Shown piece by piece: positions 34,984 to 54,190 of a stretch of DNA of 64,000 bases. The translations under genes were made by a program, and so were the position numbers. Position 1 is the first letter of the stretch. Every line of letters starts with the position of its first letter. Origin of the DNA: Brienomyrus brachyistius (taxonomy: Eukaryota > Chordata > Actinopteri > Osteoglossiformes > Mormyridae); NCBI RefSeq assembly GCF_023856365.1, contig NC_064551.1, forward strand, positions 14,855,027-14,919,026. The letters are read 5' to 3'. Below the pieces are notes generated by a model that saw only the letters and a program-made list of their open reading frames with translations, was not told the origin of the DNA and did not search any database.

Positions 34984-36075
34984 TACATTTCTGTCTAAAT
35001 TTCCTGCATGGCTGGTACTCTGGCTTATTGGTTAGCATTGTTGCTGCTGGCCTTCACGGTCTGTGTGCGTACTTCACATGTTTTCCTTGAAACAATTTGT
35101 TATTTTAATGAGTGATGTAATTGAATACGCAATGGGGATCATATGCTGTGGTATATAAAACAATACTGAAAAAATAAAATCATACATGAACTATTTTAAA
35201 TCTTATTTAGCAGCAAAATAATTAATTGTGATTTATACCTTCTCTAATACATTTGTTTTTATTCATTCTGAAGTTTACCACCACTGCTTTTGCATGAGCT
35301 CTGTCTGTGAGCCAATCATTTTCATTCTTGCTCACTTATTGCTGGCGTGTTTGTGAGAAATTGAACAAAAATGAGGTGAGGCATTTGTTCTTTGTTGGGA
35401 TGATATTGAGCAAATGCAAGTGTTGTCGGCAATGCTTTGTATCTGTTGGCAAGACACGCAGCAACATGTGTAAGAGAATCTGATTCTGTTGCTGTTGCTT
35501 ATTTCATATGTACAAATTCGGTTGTCATGGTTGTTCTTGAAATTCATGTTCCGTTCTTGATAACCTAATTCACATGAATCAGTATAGCAGTAGAAACTTT
35601 GCCGAGTCAACTGATAAACCTTGTTGTATGGTACTATTTGTTCAGCTTAGTTTAATAGCAGATTCAAGTCAATCAAGCAACTTCTTAATGTTTTACATTA
35701 TTCATTTGCAGCAAAGAGTAATACCTGATTTTGTATTGAAATAAATGTTTTGACGCATATTCATTAACATTTCTCTGTGTCTGTGGCGGGAATGATTAAT
35801 CGAATATTATTCGCATAATGACTGGCGAAATTTGATTAGTAATTCTGGTCGAAACGTCTATCCCTGGTATAAACCACGGAAGAATGAAAATGGGCAATGT
35901 TGATGTTATAGCGGCCCCTAGTGTAAAATTGAAAATATTTCTATACGTATAAATTCTATTACGCTTACCCTCACGATGTTACGTGACTTAAAGACGAAAG
36001 GAAAGTCCCCATATAATGATTTTGTCTTTGTTGCTTCGATGATTGCTAATCATATTTTACAGTGAAATAAATGAG
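34984..36075. other. Intergenic between CYP46A1 and the next MITE
   Basis: No gene. A faint SINE-like stretch (TTGGTTAGCATTGTTGC near 35030) is visible. Confidence 0.45.
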
Positions 36076-36752
36076 TAGTTAAACCTCGGATTGTGAGCAT
36101 AATTCGTACCGAAAACGTGGTCGTAATCCAAAGCACTCGTATATCAAAGCGAATTTTCCCATTAGAAATAATGGAAACTCAGATGATTCGTCACAGAACC
36201 CAAAAATATCCATATAAAATGTATTAATACAAAATATAAAGTAAAAATACATAAAACAAATTAACCTGCACTTCACCTTTGAAAAGAATAATGGATGGTG
36301 TGAGGGAAACGAGAGAGAGAAGAGGATGGTTATTTTGTAGACGACTTTCAATATAACTAACGGAATCACTGCTATCTGTTGGCTTACAGTTTTTTTTCTT
36401 TTTGTGCGACTTTAACAAGGAACCTATTCAATGACAGCCCCTTTTGCCTCCTTTTCGATTTCGCACTGTTACACCATTATTCGGGTGGTGCTTTTCTACT
36501 AAATTTTGGCTATACGAGTGAGACACGCCGACTGAGACCGAGCAAGGGAAACGATTACTACAATCCCGCAGCGAGAGAGAGAAGAACCATCGGCTCAGTT
36601 GTGATCACGTGACTCTCGGCAGACAAAGCGTACACGAATAATCGTATTGCAAGACCTCGCTCAGTTATCAAGTTTAAAAATATGTTAAAATTTTTGCACG
36701 TCTTGCAAAACACTCGCAAACCAAGTTACTGGCAAACCTAGGTTTGACTGTA
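36076..36752. mobile_element. Non-autonomous DNA transposon with TA flanks
   Basis: The left end is TA then GTTAAACCTCGGA, and the right end is CCTAGGTTTGACTG then TA. Subterminal parts are also inverse-related (TTACGAGT/CTCGTA-like phrases). No full transposase frame. Terminal bases and TA flanks fit the Tc1/mariner superfamily. Confidence 0.6.
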
Positions 36753-36874
36753 TATGAAATATATGAGTTTCAGTCATGTTGACAGTTGCACAACTAATGT
36801 CATTCACCGGCAGTTCATTTCAGCGGATAGATATGTAACATTCAGTAAGATTTAAGTCAGCAAATGCAAAGATG

Positions 36875-36879
36875 AAAAA
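36875..36879 (-). terminator. RNA polymerase III terminator of tRNA-Thr
   Basis: Five T residues on the minus strand lie about 18 bases after the discriminator base of the tRNA, as expected for pol III termination. Confidence 0.7.
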
Positions 36880-36897
36880 GTACATTTGAAACGCGGA

Positions 36898-36970
36898 AGG
36901 CCTCAGCGAGGATCGAACTCGCGACCCCTGGTTTACAAGACCAGTGCTCTAACCACTGAGCTATGAAGCC
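36898..36970 (-). tRNA. tRNA-Thr (anticodon TGT)
   Basis: Read on the minus strand, 73 bases fold as a full cloverleaf. The 7-bp acceptor pairs GGCTTCA with TGAGGCC (one G-U pair). The D arm is GCTC/GAGC, the anticodon loop CTTGTAA carries TGT, and the T arm is GCGAG-TTCGATC-CTCGC. The internal A box (TAGCTCAGTGG) and B box (GAGTTCGATCC) are intact and there is no intron. It closely resembles the vertebrate nuclear tRNA-Thr(TGT) gene. It stands alone between CYP46A1 and HHIPL1 and has no SINE tail, so it looks like a real gene. Confidence 0.95.
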
Positions 36971-37296
36971 AACAGCAAAGATTTGAAAATGTCTTTATTT
37001 GTAGGAAAGACCAGAGTAACGATCTAATTTTTAAAGCTTCTCTAAAATGTGTAATTCGTAATGCGTTCATTTTTAAAACGAAAAAAAAAATTATGTTCGG
37101 CACAAACGATAGTACCGAAACGCGACAAAACAAAGTCAAAATAAATGACGCCGATCAGATGACGTCATCCGTGCGCGACTGATTTTTTTTTTTAAACACA
37201 GAATTGATTCGATTTCAACAGCTGTGAAGTTTCACTGACTTTCCACACAATGATGATAAACCAGACCCTCATAATGTTATTTAAATTACGTAGTTA

Positions 37297-37302
37297 TTTA
37301 TT
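37297..37302 (-). terminator. Candidate HHIPL1 polyadenylation signal
   Basis: The plus strand reads TTTATT here, giving AATAAA on the minus strand about 300 bases beyond the HHIPL1 stop codon. This assignment rests on position only. Confidence 0.4.
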
Positions 37303-37598
37303 TCTTTTCACCCAGTTGATTTTGGCTGTGTAATAACTACATGAAAGCTGCGATTTTAATCAGGATATCTTTTAAACGACTGTTATAATAGAAGTTCGTA
37401 TTACACAGTTCTGTGCAATAAACTGAAAATAAGTTATGGTAAGAATCAAAGTTACTATCTTCACATCCACTTCAAAAATATTGAAAAATTACTTGATATA
37501 CTAGTATAAAATTACCAACTAATACACAAGATGTTGTTCATCCATGCTTCATTTTGTGGTTCGTAGTGAACCTTGCACTAAGGTAGTAGCGTATCACT

Positions 37599-44831
<7,233 letters not shown>

Positions 44832-46187
44832 AGTGAAGTGGCTCCGCAGAATATCCCGTCAACTAAAGCCTGGCAAACAAGGCAGAAAAGTCGGTTTGCT
44901 CTGCGTGTTTTCTGATCGATGCACTTTGACCATTTTTTTCCTTTTCCTTTTTTTCTGTCAACTATTTCTTATATAGGCGACCTTACTGGAGTTCAGCTCA
45001 TACCGGATGTTGTATGTCATGCCCAATACATATTTTCATTTTTAATATGCCAAATGACTTTTCCGGGCCATAAATATTAAATTGCGTAATAAAATCGGTT
45101 CTTTTCGGCGCATATGAAGAGCGTGTGATCCGAAAGATGTCGTTCGCCTCTAAGACACAATATTCCGACATGGATAAAACCGCACAACTTATTACTGTTT
45201 CAAAGCAAAAAAAATAAAATAAAAAAATCTAAAAACAGAAAACGCAAAAGATACATAAGAACGAGATGATAGGCAGAGCAAAAATAAACATAATCAATTT
45301 TTCAAAACGAATTGTATCAAGTCATTCCAAAGACAATGATCCATGAATTTACAATGTAGTTATGTTGTGTGAAGAGTAAAAATGCATTACATTTTTGAAT
45401 AGTTTTTTTTTTTTTTTTAAATCGTCAAAAAGTAAAAACAAATCTTTTCCAGGAGTTCACATTATGATTAAGTCTGAATAAGAACGTGCACAATCAATTA
45501 TTCGTTAGACAGATGTCGATTTGCCTCCCATAGTTCATAGTTTATGAAATATGTTTGATTTTATCTTCCACCGCAATTTGACTTACTTTTTACTAACCGC
45601 TGCGACGTCGATTTTGTCCACAAGGCGGCAATATGCGCTCAGAAATCCGCCCTTCACCCGCAAGCAATTGTTTTTAAATCACTTGTTGAACTTCCGCACA
45701 AATTTTAAATTCCGGTAATTATATAGGCATGTTTCCTTATATAGATATGCATTTAAAATAGGTATATAACCCTATTCTGGCCTCTCTTCCTTGAATTACA
45801 AGCTCACTATGGCGTGAATGGTGACAACATTCCGCGCATTGTGTGAATTGAGGTCACAGACAGGCTGGAACTGGGCAATAACATGCAACCTTGCCTTGAG
45901 CATGGCAAGTTAAATGTGGCAGTATGTGAATGTGCGCAAATATGCACTTGTCATAGAATATTCTAGACACCAACGTAGTCAATCGCATTAAATAATAGGC
46001 TATGTCAGAGCCAAAAATATGAAGCGAATAGTATATTTGATAGAAAATTGTATCTTGCAGTAATATAATTATTAACGTCAATTTTCAATATTAACAATTA
46101 TCAATACCTGATCTGGTGTCATTTTATATTTAAAGGGACAGGCTTATATTATTTTATATGGCTTTATATGAGTACACACACCAGATC
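44832..46187. other. HHIPL1-CCDC85C divergent spacer, proximal part
   Basis: AT-rich sequence upstream of HHIPL1. No gene seen and no clear TATA box assigned. It should contain the HHIPL1 promoter by position. Confidence 0.4.

Positions 46188-46247
<60 letters not shown>
46188..46247 (+). repeat. (GATA)n microsatellite
   Basis: About fifteen uninterrupted GATA units lie just upstream of the GC-rich CCDC85C promoter candidate. Confidence 0.95.
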
Positions 46248-46259
46248 TTGTGTCAGATG

Positions 46260-46470
46260 TCCAGTTTTAAATGTCCAAGAGGTCGGCATGTGAGTGTGCC
46301 TGGCCCTTTAAGGGGGCTGCGCCGGGCGTCGGGGGCGCACCTTCCGCGCTACCTGCCCTCTATTGGCCACCCGGACCGCGACGCTCCGCCGTAATTTCAA
46401 ACGAGGGGACGAATGGGGCAGAACAAATTACAAATCTGACTGGGGACTCGACCCTTCTGCAGCACGTAAG
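46260..46470 (+). promoter_or_regulatory. GC-rich candidate promoter / 5' UTR exon of CCDC85C
   Basis: A CpG-rich block unlike the AT-rich flanks lies between the divergent HHIPL1 and CCDC85C starts. It has GC boxes (GGGGGCG near 46331), an inverted CCAAT box (ATTGG at 46362-46366) and a possible splice donor (AGCAC then GTAAGC, 46465/46466). An acceptor-like ATAACAG at 47085-47091, 16 bases upstream of the CCDC85C ATG, could receive it, which would make this a non-coding first exon. This is inference from position and composition. Confidence 0.35.
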
Positions 46471-47059
46471 CGCCTTTGCTCCTCAGTTATTTTAATGACC
46501 TTTTCATGTACGGTTTCCCTTTTCAGAGTAGGCTAATACTTTTGATCCGTGTTAGAAGTTTAAAATACGACAATCCCGTGCAGACGGTTCAGAGTAGATT
46601 TTGAAGTATATTATATTTTAGATTTATAGGGGGAAAAACACGCTGATATTCTTGCATGGTCTGTAGCTGCCTCGCCACGGAATACGAACCACGAGTATTT
46701 TTCATCGATCATTCTCTATGTGTCTTGGGACTGTGATGAAGACGGCTGATGCGTTTCAATAATCTAACAGAGAATCTGGCAAATAGAAGAAGCTTATTAA
46801 ATCGCTACTTTCCAGTATTTACCTTATTAGACAAATAAGGACTATTGGAGCAGTTTGAAGCTTGCCGATCATTTTGGATGAGCCTCGGGAGCCGCAGAGC
46901 TTTTACATTTTCATATTTATTTATTTGCTCTATTGCTTTGCATTCCGGTAGTTTGCTATTTAGTTACACTCGGCACCTTGACTTTCCGACTGTCTGTACC
47001 ATGCCTTCAGTTGTGGTTACAGTGTCACCCTCAAGGTTCGGCTAACACGTTTCCTATAG

Positions 47060-47818
<759 letters not shown>

Positions 47819-50800
47819 TAGATGCGGCTCTGGGTCACAAATCGGTTCGGAAACTCCTGGCTTGGAGGGATGTAGTCATGAAATATATTTATGTCTCATT
47901 AGTATTTTATCGGATTAGAATGTTTCTGTAATTTAATGAGCGCAATTTAATCAATTGTAAAAACCATACAAGCTTGAAAACATTGAATTGGGTGTGGTTA
48001 TAAGCATGCCAGGAAATTAACAATAAGAAGTAAAATAAAAAGCCATTGGCTTCAATGTATCAAATATCCTATGCGGTTATAGCGTTTCCTAATTATAATG
48101 GTGTCCTTATTGCATGCATCATCATTTCCTCATTAGCAGGGCATTATTAATAGGGTTTGAGTCTTGAGGTTTGGTGCATGTATAAGCAATCGCGTAAGCA
48201 TGGCGTTGTACGAAATACATAAACTGCCGGGAAAGTTACTGTCAATCAGCCTTATTGTGTGCTGGAGATTACATTATCTGCCGTTTGGACATGTGTTTCC
48301 CTATAGATCTTAGTGGGTTTCCAGATTTGGCCACGCACTGTTATTGATTTTCTTTCCCAAAGAAAAATAACCCCCTCAGTTCAGTATATTGGGGAAGCTG
48401 GCTCTGCCGACAATCAAAAATCAAGCTGCAATACTCAACATCGCTGGTGGTCAGAAAGCATGGCATGGTGTTCTAAAAAAAAAAAAACAAAAAAAGATAA
48501 AAACGTGTCTGTTTCTGGCTGATGGAGACCAGAGCTAATCACACTGTGGATGCATTTCCTTCTGTGACTCTCAACTTCTGTGAGCAAACTCTTAACCTGT
48601 GAGGTACTTTCTGCTGTCCCACACCCAGATATCAAACTGCCATTGTGTGTTTTATGAGCAGGGACAGTCAGTTACAGCACAGACCTCGATCCCTGGTTAA
48701 GAGTGCTTATTGGCAGTGCTTTTACTCATTACCTCATCAGGGTGATGATAAGCCCAGGTGGTCTGAATTCAAGCATGAGCCACAGAACTGAGTAACGGTG
48801 AAGGTGACCAGGCGTAAATCCCAGGGCGACCACGTGTGGACGGCCCAGCGTCCCATCAACGCGCTTCTAAAGATCTCGTGAAGTGATGCTCAAAGATGGA
48901 TTTGTGGAAAGGGAGTATTTTACGAACAGGATTGTGTCACCGCTGTTATCTTTGGCCATGAAATACTTCTTGTTCTCTTGAAGGAATTTCCTGGAATAAT
49001 ACGGAAAAAATGTTAGCCGAATTCCAGGAATATTTTCGCTCGCTCTGTTCTAAGTAGGATTTACCACACCTGTGTTGCGTTTCACAAACGACTGATGAAG
49101 AAGACCTCAATCTGGTAAAACTGGTGTTGTGGCAATGGGACGGTGAAGGAATGTCGTCGGCATTGTTGACTGGAAGTCAAAGAACAACAGTACATAAACA
49201 ATACAAAGAATGTGTGAGAAGTTGTGTGATGGGGGCATGTGAAAGTGGCGGGTGGCATGGGATCAGGGTTAGGCACTGCGTGACCTGTTCACCGGTCCTG
49301 CCGCATGGCGGAGGTCTGGGGGGGTCATAGCTCTGACGTTATAGGAGAGGTTCTAGGATGGCTAGACAGGACGGGCTCAGTGTGTGTACGCCGTACATGG
49401 GAGGAACGTAAGGCAGGGTGTCATCTCTGAGGACAGAACTGGAGCCTGTGTTGTAGCATTCCGGAAATACTGATCCTTAAGATCGGTGTAACCCTGAATA
49501 GTTTGTAAGTTTGTGGCTTTGTTACAATGGCTGAAGCCTTCAGCAGGAGGGGGTGCGATAATTCCCATGCGAATGTTTAAACGTAATGCGTAAGCAGTGC
49601 AATTACTAAGCGGCGACGTTTAAAAATATGATGGATCTAGAATGACCCAATAGCCAAAACCTGTACTTTGAAAGCAGCAAACTGTAGAAACAATTCTGTT
49701 GGCATGAATTTTCCATTTAATTTGCAGAATATTTGTTCCTTGATAAATATGTCATTGCTTAAATAAAGTACTGGGTGATTTAAACTGATACATAAACTGG
49801 TTAAAAAGTAACCACACTCTGGTTTTGCTTTGGATTTTGACCTGGTGTCAAAAAGTCAATGTAGCCACTTTCTGTGAAGTAACTGTACAGCCTGGACATT
49901 GACTGGCCAGACAGAAACATTTTAAAGAATCTTATAAGCTGCAATCAGATTGTGTGGAACTGTGTCCCTTGGTTTCATGTACGCCAAGGATGGGCTTATC
50001 TTAATTGCTTTTAGCAGCGAACACGCGAATTGATTTTGAATGCATCTCTTTCCGGTGGTTTATTTGTCGTCATGAGGCATTCTACCCTGAGCAGAGAACT
50101 TGCAGATGCAGAAACTACATTTCCATTGGAAATTGAAAAGCTTGTTTGGCTCATTGACGAAATGTTGATGTTGTTTTTTTGGAATGGATGGAGAAAATGT
50201 TTTTCATTAAAACCATCACTAGGAAATTACCAGACTCAGCTGAGATTAAATAATTAAAATACTCTAATACTTTTATCTAAATATTTGGCAATAATATTGT
50301 GTTTATATCATTTATTTTTGATGGCTATCACAGACGGCACTCGAAAGAAGTGCAAGAATTTGAGTCTTAAAATCTCTGTTTCTCTGCTGGTTAATGGGGG
50401 GAGAGGGATTGTACCCTAACCTCTTAAAGGCTGTCCTTCACAGAGGAGACTATTTGTGTTACAGGCTTGATGTAACAGAATGTGCGATCAGCTTGCTGTT
50501 TAACCCTGTCCGCATTGAGAAACCACCCCTGTTTCTCCAGGTGATGCTCTCATGCAGAACGAGCTTCGATTCCATTTTGAGAACAGAACCAAAAAGGTAG
50601 CAGAAAAGTTTTGCAGCATGAAAACGATTCCTCACTCTGCAAATCGATCAGAAAACTTATTTTGTTTATTAAATTGCCCCCTCTGCTGAGGCCCCCCCGG
50701 CTTGGTGAATCAGAATCGCCGAGCATGTTACCGTGGAAACTCCGCCATCCCTTCTTGCCACGCCTTCGGGGCTTTGCACACGTGTTGGGAAGCGGAAAAC

Positions 50801-53776
50801 ATGGAGGCATGACCCGGCACCTGGGCGACTCGGGTGTAGTACTGCCTTCTGAAGTCAGGTGCTTAGCCAGTCCCGAGAGGCCGGGCTTTCGGGCACAGGG
50901 TGTGAAATACCTCAGGAGAAGCACTGCGGTGCCTGGCCTGGTCGCTCTTTAGCAGCCCTGCAGCACAGATGGCGGCATAATTATGGCAGGACTTGCGGCC
51001 ATGCGGCCGGCTCCATGCTGGATCTGCACCCGCGGAGCTGCAGGTCAGCGTGTGGAAGGGAATCCCCGTGCTTCGGCTAAATGCTCATTAATTCACATTC
51101 TCGGTGTCCTTAGGACTAGATGGTTTGAAAACAAACCTCGTGTAGTCGTACTGGACTTAATTCATCTGCTGAACTTTGCTCCCTGGAAACGAGAGGGAGA
51201 GGTGCCGAAAAGCCCAGATCAGGCCCCGGCGCCCCAACCCGCGTTTCACCCCCCATGTACACACAGAAAGTCAAACATTTATCAAGTCCTGTGTGAATCT
51301 GGCCTTTCTGCGTCCATCTGTGGGAGTAGTGGCCTTCAGGAAGCAGATAAAGGACGCCTTGAAGCTGAGATGGTAATTGGGGACGCTACAAAGCCCTGCA
51401 CAGCTCTTTGAGTGGAAGCCACCCAGCTGAGACCCCCCCCCCCCCACAGTGCTGTGAACATGTTGTACTCCTCTAGTGTGTGGTAAACAGGTGGATTCCT
51501 TAAGAACGACTGCGTCAATAAACAAGCCACGGCTAACTTAACACTCCCGGTGTGGTCATCCAAATCTTAAAAGTACCTCGCTTCCTTCAAACCCTTTAAA
51601 ACGCCGGTGGGTTTCTGTCTTTCCAAACTCTCCGCAGCAACGTGACGTGCAGTGATCGATACGGGGGCAGACTCTGCCAGCCTCCATTCCGAGTGATGCA
51701 TGTCAGTGAAGCGTATATCTCCAACTCCCTGTATTTCTGTGGCTGTGTTTGTTTCCAATCTCTTTCTGAATCCCCTTTTGTGCTTTAGCATTTATGTACG
51801 TAAAGACCAGGTCCCATCTGATCAGGTTGATACTGTGTGCTTCTTCGTGACGCGCGCAGTGCTGACACCCCGTAGTAGGACTATTGGCTTTAAGCCTAGT
51901 GAAGTCGCTGTGGGTGTAAAGGGCACTGGTAGTGTAAGTCTGGTGCGGAAACGGACTAAATAAACACTGAACGCCTTGCCCAGTGGTTACTTTTACAGTG
52001 AAACTTGGCTGCCTGTTCATGGGTTGCGTAACGGGCGTATTATCGATACAGAGGCCACTCCCCTGCAGCTAGGCATTGTGGGCCGGCTGAGACAGGCGCC
52101 ATCGCTGAGCTGGCGGAGGTGAAGCTATTAAAGCCCAGCTCTCATTCTGGTCTGGGGTTTTATCTCTGATAGGTCCGCTAGCGCTCTGTGCGTCTTCCCA
52201 CCTCCCGTGGCCCTCCTCTGTGTGGTGCCCCCTGCTATTGTCTTTTATCAGAACCCGCCCCCCACCCTCCCCCAATGGTTCATGGACACCATATCTTCCT
52301 CCCCACGTAACCCCCCCCCCCCCCGCCTCCCCCATGCTTTTTGTGTCTCCCTTAAAAAAAACAACAACAAAAAAGAGACAGCAACAAAAGCCATTAAAGT
52401 GGCGTGGTGGGAACTATCAGGGGCCGTGGGGGTCAGTTTGGGGTAGCGGGGGAGGGCCTGGGGGAGGGGGTGGGCTAGAGCTGGTGGATCCCGCCGGCTT
52501 GGTAATTGTTTTTTTTTTAGCTGACTGCTCCCACCCGATAGCCAATCAGAAGAAGCAGTGATGCTGGTACCACAAACTTTGGGGGGAAGCAGCCCTGGAT
52601 GGGAGGATGGCAGCGGGGGAGGGGCTGGGAACATAAGGAAGGGGGTTGGACGGTTGGCCAATTTCACACATCGATCCAGGCTGTTGAATTAAAATAGCAT
52701 TGCGTAGTGCCACAGGAATGCATACTAAGATCTGTTTTTTTTTTGGATATTGTGTATATTGCTAGGGCTCCTTTTTCGGCTGTTTAAAGATGGTAGCCCT
52801 TGCAGGAATGGGATGCCCGTTTCACCCCGTGCAGCTGAATGCGACCTCACATGACTCCCATGGCTTCCTGTGTGCAGACAAAAGCAGAAACTCATGCTTC
52901 TTTCCCAGCATAAAGCAGGATAAGTGAAACAAAGGGACATTAAGAGTACAGTGCATCATAACACCGCTGTCGGTTTGGGTGGGGAGGGGGGAGGTCAACT
53001 ATGCGTGTTTGCATAGAGAAGTGTTTCTTATGTCTTTTTTCCTCACGTTTAAACCGCCCTTTGCTTAGATATTATTTTATTTAAACTGACAACAAGACTG
53101 TGAAGCCGCTTTGCTCATTGTTCATGCATAATACCTGCACAGGTTTCAGTCTTCAATGAGACAGTGAGTGATGAGATTGCGCAAACTATTTCATTCACCG
53201 GTTCCATGAAAAATGTTGAAGGAATCCTGTAAATATGAAGCGAAATAGTTCGAGCTTTGTTCAGAAGGATGTTTATTTGCATGTATGTCTGGGTGTGTCT
53301 GTGTTTTTATTCCTCTTCGCAGAGATGTGCACGATTAACTGCATCACATGTATGCTAATTAGCCGTATCCCTCCCATCGAACGGACCTGAAGCTTCTGCC
53401 GACCAAAGGATTAATCCTGGCTACAGGCTGTGTTTGGAGCTTAAGTGTGTCAGCTGGCCTTCTGATCACCAGCTAAATAAGTACCAGAGAAAGACATGGC
53501 AGGCTTTAGCCGCACAACTGCGCTGCTGGTGTTTCGAACGAGGCCTAGCTTAACCTTGGAACGCGGTAGCTGCCGCTTTGAGACTGAACGAGCTTTCATC
53601 TGCTGCCTCAGAACTTGCTGCTGTGAGACGCAATAGAGGCTTTCAAGCCCTCACCGCTGCCTCCTGCACTGCACCACTGCATTGGGATGGAAAAAAAAAA
53701 ACATTCTCATGCATTCTGCAAGTCTTCAGGCAAAAATTTATGATGCATAACATGACACTGCATCAAGTCAAGAGAA

Positions 53777-54190
53777 GCTTCAAAAAAATTACAGCACTGG
53801 TTATAGTGAAAACAGGCTTCTTGTATTTACTGCAGCAGTACTTAGAATCTAAACAAACTTTTCATATTTGCTGTAGCAGTGGTAGAAATCCAAACAAACT
53901 TCTCATATTTACTGCAGCAATAGTAATACACATTGCTATGGTGTTTAGAATCGAAACAACCTTATAATACAAACTGCAACAGTGCTTAGAATCCAAGCAA
54001 CTACTAATACATACTGCTCCAGTGGTAAGAATCCAAACAAACTTATAATACACACTGCTGCAGTGCTTAGAATCGAATCATATAAAATATACAGTGGCAG
54101 TCATTTGAATCCAAAAAAATCTGTAATACAGATTGGAGCAGTGATTACAGTTACAACTTATACAACACACTGCAGCAATGGCAGGAATAA
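53777..54190 (+). repeat. Degenerate ~42-bp minisatellite in CCDC85C intron 1
   Basis: Roughly nine units contain TACTGCAGCAGT, then CTTAGAATCCAAACAAACTT and a TAATAC-like phrase. Spacing is about 40 to 48 bases and units have diverged strongly, so the array is old. Confidence 0.75.
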
